From: Cymbomonas tetramitiformis | Lineage: Eukaryota > Chlorophyta > Pyramimonadophyceae > Pyramimonadales > Pyramimonadaceae | Length of the DNA: 33,864 bases | Assembly (NCBI GenBank): GCA_001247695.2 | Contig: LGRX02035106.1 | Span: 1 to 33,864 of the forward strand | Direction of reading: 5' to 3' | Part shown: positions 1-11,104 of the stretch, piece by piece | How the letters are laid out: every line of letters begins with the position of its first letter | Numbering within the stretch: position 1 is the first letter of the stretch | Made by a program: the position numbers and the translations under genes | The notes under the pieces: generated by a model | Databases searched by the model: none | Told to the model about the DNA's origin: nothing | The model's input: the letters and a program-made list of their open reading frames with translations, nothing else

Positions 1-24
1 GGCTGCGGGCGTGTTGATGTCATA

Positions 25-42
25 CCCTACATTCTGGGAAAA
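25..42 (+). repeat. Left terminal inverted repeat
   Basis: The 18-bp sequence CCCTACATTCTGGGAAAA matches the reverse complement of 11105-11122 without mismatch. It is immediately preceded by ATA (22-24), repeated after the right end. Confidence 0.95.
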
Positions 43-690
43 CCAGAAGACGCGTCTTCTGAACGTCTTCTGAACGTCTTCTGAACGTCTTCTGAGACGT
101 CTTCTGGGTCCAGAAGACATCCAGAAGACGTCCAGAAGACGTCTTCGGCGCGTCTTCTAATGTTTACCATCTTCCGGTTTCCAGAAGACGTGCAGAAGAT
201 CTTCCGGGAAGACATCCAGAAGTTATCTTCTGGACGTCTTCTGCATGTCTTCTGAATCCCGGAAGACGTCTTCTTGATATCTTTTAGGCGTCTTCTGTAC
301 ATCTTCCCGGAAGATCGTCTGGACGTCTTCTGAAACTCAGAAGATGGTAGACATTAGAAGACGCGTAGAAGACGTCTTCTAGATGTCTTCTGGATATCTT
401 CTGGAACCCAGAAGACGTCTAGAAGACATCTTCCGGAATTCAGAAGATGTACAGAAGTCATGCAGAAGACGTTCAGAAGATATCTTCGGGACGTCTTCCC
501 GGAAGAACTTCTGGACGTCTTCTTAAACTCAGAAGATGGTAGACATTAGAAGACGCGCCGAAGACGTCTTCTGGACGTCTTCTAGATGTCTTCTGGACCC
601 CAGAAGACGTCTTCCGGAATCCGGAAGATGTACAGAAGACGTCCAGAAGATGTCTTCTGGATGTCTTCTGCAACTCTGCCAAAAGTCGCT
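43..690. repeat. Left subterminal GAAGAC/GTCTTC array
   Basis: About 650 bp are packed with GAAGAC and GTCTTC in both orientations, often fused into the palindrome AGAAGACGTCTTCT. Spacing is irregular. A larger block beginning CAGAAGATGGTAGACATTAG occurs near 340 and again near 530. Many short apparent ORFs here (rich in RRRPEDVF or TSSG) are only translations of the motif. By analogy with En/Spm, this is probably the binding array for the element's regulatory protein and transposase. Confidence 0.85.
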
Positions 691-808
691 ATACGTATGC
701 GTTCAGGTTACACGCATGCAGTTCGCTGGCAGGATGATACAAATGGAACAAAGAACGTTGCAGCACTCGGGTTTTTTTACAAAGCTATTTATTTACATAT
801 TTACAGTT

Positions 809-2943
809 TCAATCATCAGAACCGTCTTCACTACTAGCACTAGAAAGGATTTCCTTCGGAGACCCCGCTTCGGAGCTGGTGGTTTCGTATGCCCGATGCA
901 AGTTCTCCTTGAAGATGGGGCGGAGGTGGCTGATGGGAACCACCAGGCCCCACTTTGACTTGTCCCCGAAGGGGTACGTCTTCTCCTCCATCGCAGTGAG
1001 AAGTTGGGACCCGAGGCCACCCGGCCCGGCGATCTTGTCGTTCGCCTTGAGGCCCTTGCCGTACAACTTCTCCAACCCGACAAAGGCCATTTCCATGCCA
1101 CTTTGCCAGGCGGAGAAGAGCAACGGGGCGTTATCAAAGCCAACGTCGTCCTTGTCGACGGCCAAAGAGAGCACCTGGGTGCAGTCACACAAAAGTTTAC
1201 GATCAGCTGCAAATGTCACTTACGTAATTAAAGAAACTAAATACATATCCAGAAGACGTGCGGAAGATACCCAGAAGACATATGTGATATCTTCTGGATA
1301 TCGTGTATTCAAAGGGTTGTGCTTGCAGAACCATACCTTGATGCCAACATACTCGCCATTCAAGTGAAGGGCGGTGACCGACTTCTTTTTCGCTGTACCC
1401 GACTTCAAGCCATGGGCGGCCACATCCTTTGAATTGGCTGGGTGCGTTATCACCCCCGTGAGAAGGGGCATGTCCGCGGTCCATATCGCGGACTTCCCCT
1501 TCTCGTGGTAGAACCCCGTGGGGAGTATCTCCGGATCGTTCACCAGAGACTCCACCACGCAGTACAATACCACGTGGCTACCCACCTCAAACCCCTCTTC
1601 AGCATCATCCGCCACCGCCTTCTTCTTCCCCTTCGGGTCCTCCGCCACCGCCTTCCCCTTCGGGTCCACCGATGCCGCCCTTCCCCTTCGCCTTGTTGTC
1701 CCCCGCCACCGCCTCCGCCACCTTCCTAACCTTAGAGCTGCCCGCCTTTTTTCCAGCTCCTCGATCTGCGTCTTTGACTCCAACTCGACCTGCAAGCATG
1801 CCGCCACTGAAACAGGCATATGTTAGTATATATCAAGGTATGGCTTACGCGAGGTCGACTTTACACAAAACTTCCGAAAATATTTTTATTCGATAAACCT
1901 GTCGCTCAAAGCAATCTAAACATATTGCGCACTCCGGGTATACAATTGACCCATGCATTGAAAAGTTATGCTCGATACCGCTCAGTTATCTCCCATACTT
2001 AAGCGGATACTTAAATCGCTTATATCTCACGATCTAGAAAATCAGAAGTTTTGTGTAAACTCGACCTCGCGTAAGCCATACCTTGATATGTTATACCAGA
2101 AGACACTCAGAAGACACTCAGAAGACAGTCAGTCATACTTGCCTATTAGCTAAGCCCTATTAACTAAGGAAGACGTGCAGAATACTCTCAAAACGTCTCT
2201 AAGGTGTCCTGGTGACGTCTTCTTGGTGAGACAACAAAACAGGTGAAACAGAAATTAATCAAGCAAATTAACGTACCCATCTCATCCTTCGCCTCACCGT
2301 CCAAGGCCTTGGCGGGCAGCTCGTGCAACACCAACCCGTCGATGCTGAGCAACGCTGCCTTTTTTTGCTCGTGCGTTGGGTACTTGGTTCGGGCGTCGGT
2401 CTCAATGACCAACGCCTGAATGGCGTCCGTGTGCTTGCGGTAGTATGGGTGGGCGGTCCGGGAGGCGTGCCAAACCCACTTTCCCTTTTCGGTGCCCCTC
2501 CCCGACACACAGGTATACACCCCATACCTCCAAAATATTCTAAAATCGCAAATCGTGTTCCTGAGGCGCCTGCTCACATCACGAACATCGTAGTCGTCGC
2601 TGCAGGCCAGGACTTCCTCCCTGAAGGCCGTAGCCGCAAACGCTTGGTCCGTTGCGTTAAGAAGCGGGTCCAGCCGCCCGTCGCAAATCCGCTCCACCAT
2701 GATGCGGGTGAAGTCCGCTTGGAAGTGGAGCCCGCCCGTCTTGGACAACTTCTTCTTGGACTCCCCCCGCTGGTTTCCCCCACCGCCTCCGCTCCCCTCC
2801 TCCCCATCCCTTGCTACGAGCCACTTGATGAAGTTTTCCTCGCTGGCGTTGCCTCCCACCGCCGCGACGAACGACTCAAACTTCTCCCGGAGGTCACCCT
2901 CCTTCACCCCGCTGGCATTCTTTCGTTTCAAGGAATTAGACAT
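809..2943 (-). CDS. Transposon accessory gene of unknown function (three exons)
   Basis: This gene is read leftwards from the transposon centre. Exon 1 (2943-2277) starts MSNSLKRKNASG and encodes about 222 residues, including a Gly-rich spacer and a conserved-looking stretch ending in FWRYGVYTCVS. Intron 1 (2276-1807) is phase 1 with a GTACGT donor. Exon 2 (1806-1337) opens with a short coiled-coil-like segment (QIEELEKRRAALRL) and repeated DPKGK motifs. Exon 3 runs from about 1206 to 809 and ends SSASSEDGSDD, TGA. The exon 2-3 join does not keep frame at consensus sites, so a noncanonical site or a 1-base error is implied. Three TGTAA motifs and AATAAA (complement of 777-805) follow the stop. 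I recognise no family. The position of TNPA-like partners in En/Spm suggests an accessory DNA-binding or transposition role, but that is inference. Confidence 0.6.
1830..2089. repeat. 260-bp foldback (MITE-like) inside intron 1 of the accessory gene
   Basis: The arms 1830-1874 and 2045-2089 are 45-bp inverted repeats with one mismatch (start ATATCAAGGTATGGCTTACG). The loop of about 170 bp is AT-rich and noncoding. No clear target duplication flanks it. It lies wholly within the intron, so it may be a nested miniature element or a structured intron. Confidence 0.8.
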
Positions 2944-3971
2944 TTTGTTTTCTGAGTTCTTTAAAAAGTCAAACTGTGCTGGAAGTACGTAAACGGGTAC
3001 TTTTTAGCGCCGCAAAGATGCCCGGAAGACGGGCAGAAGGTCTTTCGCGTGTCTCTGACGCATCCCGTTCCGTACCCCGGTGATCGTACCGGTATCGAAA
3101 CGACACCAACGTTCAAACAGTGCCGTCGATCAGCGAGCCCCTTTACCTATCGCGTCGGATCGGTCGAGTGAACTCTAGATGGTTTTTTACGGGAACACCG
3201 AGGACTCTCAACAGTTTCGTACCGAGTTCGTACAGTACCGTTCGAAAAATCCAAGATAGCAGTCTGGAGCTGTCGTAGCCGAGTGGTGGGGATGACCTGT
3301 TGCCCGGTCTTCGGGCCGTGAGGCGGCGGTTCAAACTCGCCGTGGGGCTGATGCGACATGAGCCGAACGACGTGTAGTGATCGGGCGCCAATAGGAGCTA
3401 ATGACGCTGGCGTCTTTAATTAATTAAGGCCCTTCAGACGCCATACCCTTTTTCGATTTGCAGTCTGGAGTTTCTATGGGGCCCAGATTTTTCCTGCCTT
3501 TGATCCACAGGTGGGAAATCGTTTTTCGCGATCACGGTGACACTGACCCCGTCGAATTTCGTGCTTGTAAGTTTTTTGACACCCCTTCCTCATCAGGTAT
3601 CTTTCGTCCCGTCCGATTAAGACGGGGGGGGTTTATCTGGACCGCAGATTGCACTGTCCGCTGCGCGCGTGATCGACTCTTCGACCGTTGCTAGGAGCGA
3701 TGGTGCTCTAAAACAAGAGCAGTTTCTTCTACCAAATTAGGTGGCCGTTTTAACTTAGTAACTTGGTACGTTTGACCCTCTCCCGAACAAACCACTTGTT
3801 TTTTTTGCAATTCTACCTTCACAGTACGGTTTTGCCCAATATTGCGCACCTTATATGTTTTTTTGTTTTTTCGCGATTTTTTATAATTTTTTTCAAAAAA
3901 ATACAAAAAAAAACCCCCAAAAAACATTCGGAAGATACCCCAGATATCTTCTGTGCATCTTGTTACCCTCC

Positions 3972-4171
3972 AGAGATGTCTTTGAGGAAGACATGTCTTC
4001 TGGAAATCTGAAACTTGTAGAAGTTCCAGACGGCTAGGTAGACATTAGAAGACGCGTAGAAGATCGTCAAAAAAATGAGGAAGACGCCCCGAAGAGGGGT
4101 GTTAAGACGTTTTGTGGAACTTCTACAAGTATCAGATTTCCAGAAGACACGTCTTCCTCAAAGACATCTCT
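3972..4171. repeat. 57-bp inverted repeat, internal palindrome
   Basis: The arms 3972-4028 and 4115-4171 are reverse complements at 55 of 57 positions, around an 86-bp spacer. Each arm contains GAAGAC and GTCTTC, and the spacer contains the GTAGACATTAGAAGACGCG block also found in the left subterminal array. Confidence 0.85.
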
Positions 4172-4180
4172 AAGACAACC

Positions 4181-4445
4181 GGAAGATGTACAGAAGATAT
4201 CTGGGGTATCTTCCGCAAGCACAGTCAAGAAGACGTCCGGAAGATGTCAGGAAATGTCTTCCGCGTGTCTTCTGTGTGTCTTCCGCGTGTCTTCCGCGTG
4301 TCTTCCGCACCTCTTCTGGGTTCAGGAAGACATATATTTCCCGAAGGTGTCTGGAAGATGTACAGAAGGTATCTGGGGTATCTTCCGCAAGCACAGTCAA
4401 GAAGACGTCCGGAAGATGTCGGGAGATGTCTTCCGCGTGTCTTCT
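4181..4445 (+). repeat. Direct duplication of a motif-rich 93-bp block
   Basis: The block starting GGAAGATGTACAGAAG at 4181 recurs at 4353 (offset 172 bp) with a few substitutions. Both copies carry GGGGTATCTTCCGCAAGCAC and end in runs of GTCTTC. It forms the proximal part of the array upstream of the transposase start. Confidence 0.8.
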
Positions 4446-4543
4446 GAGTGACTTCTGAACGTCTTCTGAACGTCTTCTGAGTGTTTGTCTTCAGGATGCC
4501 CTCCGCACTACCTTGGCCAAGTGTCCTTTGTATAGGAGATAGA

Positions 4544-7500
4544 ATGGCAAGTAAACGTGCCGCGCATCTCCAAAAGGGGGAAGCGCCCCCAAAGACCAAA
4601 ATGTCGTCCTTCAAACGAGCGATGCTCACTAAACCCCCCCCCGAATCCGCGGCGGAGGTCTTCCGTCAATCCAAGCCGGAGGTCTTGAAGGGGAAGATGG
4701 CAGCGGTGCACGATTGGTTGTCTACGGTGTCGCCATCCCGCGAGCTGGATCATGAGATGACGGCATGGCTCGGGGAATCCGTCTACATTCATGAGCATTC
4801 CCCTGCAACAAAGTGCTTGCTTGTCTCCATAACCCACATGCATCTATCATGCACATTTATGCAGTTTGGAATGCATACAACCGAAGATGTGTGGAGCATC
4901 TTCTGCGCAAATTCTAGACGTCTTCCACGTGTCTTCTATGAATTCACCATCACAATGTTTTCGCAGGGCTGAAGATCATGAGGACGCGGTTCGTATTGCG
5001 TGCCGCGTCAAAGCAACCGGCCACCTTTCGGCTTAGCCGAGCCCACTAATGTGCTTTTCTCGGTTCAAGAGTTTTTTGGCTATGTGCAAGCAATTTCAGA
5101 CTTGCATGAACCGGGCTTTAAGGAGCATACGTGGGAGGACATTTTCTCCGATCCATTGGACTTGGCCGATGATCCGGGCACGGTGCACTTTCGACAACAT
5201 AAGTGGCTGCTTGAGCCTCCCATTGGCGTCAACCTCCAAGGAATGGTGTTGAAGATACGGGATGCAATCGCATCGGGCGAACCATATCATCGTCCTCCGG
5301 AGCTTGTGAGTGATGGGGATAGGCGGATGAATCCGCAAAGGCTTACACCTTCACCTCCGGCCCCAATGGATGAAGTTGTGGACATGACCTATACCGAAGT
5401 CCATGAGCCCGAGGACCCTCCCCCGGAGAGGCCAACACGAAGGTGCGAACCGGTTGGCACGGCATGCCCGTATCTCCATGAAAGATGTATGCCTGCACGC
5501 TCCGTCGGAAGTCGTTCCGAAGACGTCCCGAGCGTCTTCCGCGCATCTTCCGGGCTCATTCCGGTCAAGCTTATTCCCGGCGGATGCGTGTGACATGCTT
5601 GCGCAGGCGGATGAAAGGCCCCGTAGCACACCGCAACATGCCTCCCACGCCCGTCGAGTTGGCGGGTGAGACGCAAGAAGATGACGGGGCCGCCGTTGGT
5701 ATCACGTCCAACCGTGACCCCCTCCCCCCGGAGAGGCCAACACGAAGGTGCGAACCGGTTGGCACGGCATGCCCGTATCTCCATGAAAGATGTATGCCTG
5801 CACGCTCCGTCGGAAGTCGTTCCGAAGACGTCCCGAGCGTCTTCTGCGCATCTTCCGGGCTCATTCCGGTCAAGCTTATTCCCGGCGGATGCGTGTGACA
5901 TGCTTGCGCAGGCGGATGAAAGGCCCCGTAGCACACCGCAACATGCCTCCCACGCCCGTCGAGTTGGCGGGTGAGACGCAAGAAGATGACGGGGCCGCCG
6001 TTGGTATCACGTCCAACCGTGACCCCCTCCCCCCGGAGAGGCCAACACGAAGGTGCGAACCGGTTGGCACGGCATGCCCGTATCTCCATGAAAGATGTAT
6101 GCCTGCACGCTCCGTCGGAAGTCGTTCCGAAGACGTCCCGAGCGTCTTCCGCGCATCTTCCGGGCTCATTCCGGTCAAGCTTATTCCCGGCGGATGCGTG
6201 TGACATGCTTGCGCAGGCGGATGAAAGGCCCCGTAGCACACCGCAACATGCCTCCCACGCCCGTCGAGTTGGCGGGTGAGACGCAAGAAGATGACGGGGC
6301 CGCCGTTGGTATCACGTCCAACCGCGGGCCCGGGATGGTGGTGTGTGATTGTGGCGCGTGTCACTCATCCATGCGCTTCGTCACCATGAGGACACGGTCT
6401 CGACATAGGACTATGTTCAAACAGATTGTATGCCTTCCGACGCTTCCGGAAGAGGCTGTGGACGACGATGAGCAACATCCCGATGGCGAGGAGTCGGATC
6501 AGGTGTGCAACTCCGGGTAGAAAGACTATCATTCTCAGGTAACCCTCGCGGAAGGTACCCGGAAGACGTGCAGAAGGTCTTCTGGGTATCATCCGCATGT
6601 CTTCATGAGAATGAAGGTACATATCAAAATCGGTTACTCCTGATAGGTAATGCAGTTGTTCTTCACAATTGGCACGTATGTATCTCTTGCCCATTGAAAG
6701 TGATTGTGGTTGACAGGAAGATGCCGATTCCGGTTCCCTTGACGATGCCGATGCCGATGGAAACTTGCCGGACCCGGAAGCCGTTCAAGAAGAGCTCGAC
6801 GAATTACTCGACCATGTCGACCCGGAACTTGCTAGAAAGGTGACGGAAGAAATCGAAGGAAAATTAAAGTCGTTGGAGAACTTGGCTGATATGGATGAGG
6901 TAACGTTCGCTGTTTGAATATTTTGCTCAGAATTGAAAATTGTATATAGTGTGATGTCTTTTGTACCCGGAACACGCCCGGTTAGTCTTCCGTGCGTCTT
7001 CCTGACGTCTTCCGTTTTATCCTTCGATGACAGACCGCAGCGACGAGCTCCGAGGATACCCTACTCGACTTATTGGAGTGGAATCTGGATGGCAATATGA
7101 CTCAAGAATCCTTTGGGCAACTGCTGCACATTTTGAAAACTAATCACCCGGACGTGTTTTCTAAGTTGCCCGACTCCTTCAAACAAAGCATTGCTCGGTT
7201 TAAGGTCATTGATATCCCACTCCTAGTGGTGGACCTTTGCCCGCATGGATGCGTGATGTTCGAAAAACAATTCGCGGACTTTGACTTTAGTCCAAGGTGC
7301 GGGGCATGCCGTTGGGAGGGAGATAAGGATCGGTGCGGTGCGGGGAATGCCGAGGGTGCGGACGACACCCGGAATGCCGAAGCCACCCCGAGTGCAAAGC
7401 GGGGGAAGGCGAAGTGCCAATTCTATCATTGGCATTTAAAGGATTTACTTCAAGCAATTTACAGCCATCCCGACGTTGTTGGGCTCATGCGTTCGCACGC

Positions 7501-10500
7501 CACGCGGGAAAAGTCTGAGGAAGGCATTCTGGAAGACATTCCCGGTGAGTAACACATTGATAGAGCATATCCTGAATTGCCCCGAAGAGGTATAGAAGAT
7601 GCGCAGAATGTCTTCCGTACACCTTCCGTATAACTTCCCGATTCCTACTACTTGAATGAATTTAAGTTGTATTTATGTATCTTGCAGATGGATCTGAGTG
7701 GAAGGCGAAGCAAGCTGCATATCCTGACTTCTTCAAGGACCCTCGCAACGCCATCCTCATGCTTTGCGCCGATGGGGCCACCGTTTGGACGGACAAGTCG
7801 GGGGTTTTCCCTATCTACTTTCAAGTGTTGAACTTGCCACCGGAAATCCGCAAGAAGTTTGTGAACCTTGAGTTGTGGGGAATGATGGCGGGGAAGCCGA
7901 AGAACACCACCATCCTCTACGAGAAGTTGGTAGACGAGCTTTTGGAACTTTGGGAAGTTGGGTTTCCATGTTGGGACTCCTTCACGGACGACGTGTTCCA
8001 ATGCCGGGCGATGCTTCTTGCCGCCGTGTTTGACTATGTAGGGCTCGTCGATGCTATGAACATTATGGGCGTGGGCAGCTTCTGTGCGTGTGCAAAATGT
8101 TTGATCCGGGGGAAGGGGAAATGCCCGCATCTAAATAAGATGTTGTACAAGTTTTGCGAGCAAGATCCGCCAGGTCCGTTTTCCCCAAAGACATGCCGAA
8201 TGTATTCACAACATCTTCCGGGTGTCATCTGAGCGTCTTCCTGTTATTGTACGCAGGGCCCGCCGTACCAAAGACCGACGAGTTCATTCGACGCGCGGGC
8301 CAACGACACGTCTTGCTTAGCACGTGTAAGAATGCGGCCAATCTTCAGGAAGTGTTGGAGGAGGAAATCGGCGAAACCGGTGTGAAGTTCCCATCGGCAC
8401 TATCTCGTTTGCCGTATTTCGATCTTTCCAAGAATGTCATCCTTGACGGCATGCATCAACTCCGAAACCGTGGGCTATATGTCCATGAGGCACTCATGGG
8501 GTTCGACTTTACGCCGGGTGTAAGAGAGCACGCTCGCGCGAACGATATGCATCCCACGTGGTGGAAGACGACAAGGGACGACAAAGGTGATGCAGTCAAA
8601 ACCCGACCACTAGCTAGGAAGGTGCCCGGAAGGTGCCCCAAGTATCCTCTACGTGTCTTCCAGATGTCTTCCTGTTACCACTAACTTTCGCGCCCGGGAA
8701 AATGACAGGTGTGGAACGATATTCAATGGCAATTGGTCCGTTTCAAATCCCGATGCGGGCAAAAGGGTCGAAATCTTTGAGGTCGCTAGAGACCGCCTTG
8801 AAGTTCATGACGGAGCTCTCGTTGGGAAGGTCATGGGGGCAAGGCCATACGAAGATGTTGCGTCCGAACGGCACGAACACCGGACCGAAGACGCTCAAGT
8901 GTCACAAGGCGTTGAAAATGCTACAAGCGGGCATCATGAGCGTGCTAGCGTCTTGGGATAGAGACGAGGGCTACTCGAAAAACATGCTTGAAGACTTGAT
9001 CGGGCAGTTGACGGTCATAACGAGAGAGCTCACTTCGGAGCTTGTAGACTCTATAAAGGTACGGAAGACATCTGGAAGACATCCTGAATACGTTCCGAGT
9101 ACATTCCGCACGTCTTCCTTAATTACCTTTTATTTGGTGATTTTGCAGGATGTTCCTAAGCTTCAAAATCTGGTGGATGAGTTCTTCAAGTCACTCAAGC
9201 GCGATGGCTCACCTGACTGGCTGGTCATCAACACGCATTTGCTTTCCCACTTCCCCGACCAACTCCTCATGTATGTTCCAATACGGGGGACATGGATGTA
9301 CGTGTTCGAATCAATCAACGGGAAGATTCGAAGGTGGGTGAAGAACAATGCATATCCGGTTCAGAGTGTTATGCAAGGCTTCGGGCGGTACCGGATGGTA
9401 CATGTGGTGCGAGGTTAATCTTGGTACTTCGTCGCCGGCGGGAGGCAACCACCAATCCCACCCGGCCACCCGTGCTCCCGTTCTTGGCCACCGCACCGTT
9501 GAGGGCGCCGAACACCGTGGTTTTGGGAACACAAGGCAAGCGCCATGTACTCTCCCGCGCTGAAACGAAAGCGCTGGAGCTGTGGATGCATGACAACGTG
9601 CCCCAATACCGCAAGTTGAAGGCAAAATTCGACGCCTACGTCACCTACTGCAAGAGGTAAGTAAGAAATGAAACCCATAAGGTGCCTGGAAGACGTTTTA
9701 TATATCTTCTAGACATCTTCCACACGTCTTCGGTAAATACATGTCCTGACACTGTGCACGTATACATTCGCAGGGAAAACCATTGTGTTCGGAGACGTTT
9801 TGGCGCACGAGCCGGAGCGTCTCGCCTGATGGATGTGCCGCTGCATATGCACGGTAGCGACCCCAAGGTTTGGCTGGGGAGACCATTCACGGAGAATGAA
9901 GCGGCACTCGTCGAAGGGCCTCCTCACGTGTGTCAATCTTTCGATTCGGTCGTGGTTCGAGGAGTTTGCTATCGCACGGCAGCTCAGGACAAGACGAAGA
10001 AAACTTGTCAACGTTACTTCCGAGCCTTTTTCTCTGGAGAAAACATCAAAGGCGAGGAAATCGAGACTGCCCGGTGCGTCCGTGCATTACGTTTTGGTGA
10101 ATGTGCGCAGAATATGTACCGAATGTCTTCTGTGTGTCTTCTCCACGTCTTCGGGGATTCTTACTATAGAGTATAATTGTGGCTCCAACTCGCAGGTACG
10201 CCATGGTAGATAGCATCTACAAGGTCGACTTGGCCGCGAAAGAGTACATTCTTGTGAAGGGAAAGTGGTTCCCTGAATTCAACCAAGCGACGACAAAACG
10301 GTTTGCCAAGCTAAACTCGAAGTGCGGGCCGGACAATACCGCAAAGGTGGTGTACACATACGACCCGGATGATCCCGAGACACCTTGGGACACTACTGAT
10401 CCATTCATCCTGGCGGCTCAAATTGAGCACCAAGTTGTAATCAAGAAACATCATGTGATGAAGACGGCGGTGGTATTTGATTTAAAGGCTGGCTTTTTCG

Positions 10501-10559
10501 AGTGCATCGACGATGATGGTTCACGGCCGAAAGGTGCAAGACGCAAGAGGCGATCATGA
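4544..10559 (+). CDS. Tnp2-family transposase of the En/Spm element, multi-exon, frame-broken copy
   Basis: Exons, inferred from GT-AG sites and phase: 4544-4812, 4967-5469, 5607-5774, 5912-6079, 6217-6502, 6717-6899, 7034-7544, 7688-8173, 8257-8621, 8709-9058, 9149-9656, 9774-10073, 10196-10559. Family landmarks in order are a Cys/His patch (VCDCGACHSS), an acidic exon, a zinc-ribbon-like segment (LCPHGCVMF...RCGACRW), LMLCADGATVW (matches the Tnp2 LCTDG block with a catalytic Asp), LPYFDLSKNVILDGMHQLRN, and a DUF4218-like block (GTWMYVFESINGKIRRWVKN). A DUF4216-like C-terminus has GVCYRTAAQDK and DPFILAAQ. The stop is TGA. The frame breaks near 5030, near 8745 and between 9416 and about 9470, so the copy is probably inactive or has assembly indels. 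The ATG at 4544 is chosen because phases match downstream; the upstream frame translates array sequence. Confidence 0.85.
5425..6324 (+). repeat. 305-bp tandem repeat, exon triplication in the transposase
   Basis: Three near-identical copies of 305 bp begin at 5425, 5730 and 6035; the last is slightly short. Each carries a 137-bp intron (for example 5775-5911) and the boundaries of a 168-bp exon. The exon is 56 codons and flanked by phase-2 introns on both sides, so duplication leaves the frame intact after splicing although 305 is not a multiple of 3. The encoded unit begins RMKGPVAHRNMPPTPVELAG. Confidence 0.85.
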
Positions 10560-10689
10560 TAATACGCCGGGCATCGTACTTAGTGGTCTGTATGTTGAAT
10601 AGATGCAATCGTACATGTATGTGTAGATAGACCTATCAATTAACTTAGCCGTATATTATGTATCATAGCAACAGAGCATGATGGCAACC
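10560..10689. other. Transposase 3' untranslated region and spacer
   Basis: AT-rich sequence follows the stop with no ORF or repeat. A TGTATGTGTAG stretch near 10613-10625 may be part of the 3' end, but no exact TGTAA signal is obvious. Confidence 0.35.
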
Positions 10690-11104
10690 CTGAAGTTGTT
10701 AGGAAGATACCTGGAATGTCTTCCGCATGTCTTCCGTGCGCCTTCTGAATGTCTTCTGTGATTACGCGACTAGTGTACGTGTGGTATGAAGTAGCTATGT
10801 GGCCAAATTGCATAATCATCACATATGTGTCGATAACACATGTCAGAATGTATTCTGGCCCAGAAGACATTCGGAACATCTTCCGGGTATCTTCCGGGAA
10901 GATTGCCCTTTGCATGTCTTCCGGGAAGATGTCTTTTGAAATCCGGAAGACATTCAGCACATCTTCGGCACGTCTTCCCCGAAGAGTGTCTTCTGGTTTC
11001 CAGAAGACGTTCCACTCAGAAGACGTCTTCTGGAAACCAGAAGACATCATTTCTACGAAGACGTCTATAAGACGTTCAGAAGACGTCTTCTAGACGTCTT
11101 CTGA
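10690..11104. repeat. Right subterminal GAAGAC/GTCTTC array
   Basis: The same hexamers and palindromes as in the left array fill about 400 bp just inside the right terminal repeat, densest from 10860 to 11104. An interruption without motifs lies near 10765-10850. Together with the left array it gives the element motif-rich ends of unequal length, as in En/Spm. Confidence 0.85.

Larger units (their letters stand above)
2944..4543. promoter_or_regulatory. Divergent intergenic region between the two transposon genes
   Basis: No credible gene lies in these 1.6 kb. It must hold the promoters of both divergent genes, but I cannot name a TATA box with confidence. From 2944 to about 3890 I see unique sequence with no structure I can assign. 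From 3890 onward there is an A/T-rich run, the 57-bp inverted repeat at 3972-4171, the duplicated block at 4181-4445, and a final cluster of GTCTTC motifs at 4440-4485 just before the transposase start. The region is therefore an internal copy of the subterminal motif array. Confidence 0.5.

Noticed and set aside
27..690. Short ORFs rich in RRRPEDVF or KTSSG near the transposon ends
   Set aside because: They are translations of the GAAGAC/GTCTTC subterminal array on both strands and have no independent support.
3143..3391. Overlapping minus-strand ORFs of 70-82 codons in the divergent region
   Set aside because: They lack conserved motifs, splice support or a convincing start, and sit between the two promoters of the transposon genes.
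43..11104. GAAGAC as a type IIS restriction site with biological meaning
   Set aside because: The hexamer coincides with a known restriction site, but in a eukaryotic transposon its density is better explained as a protein-binding repeat.
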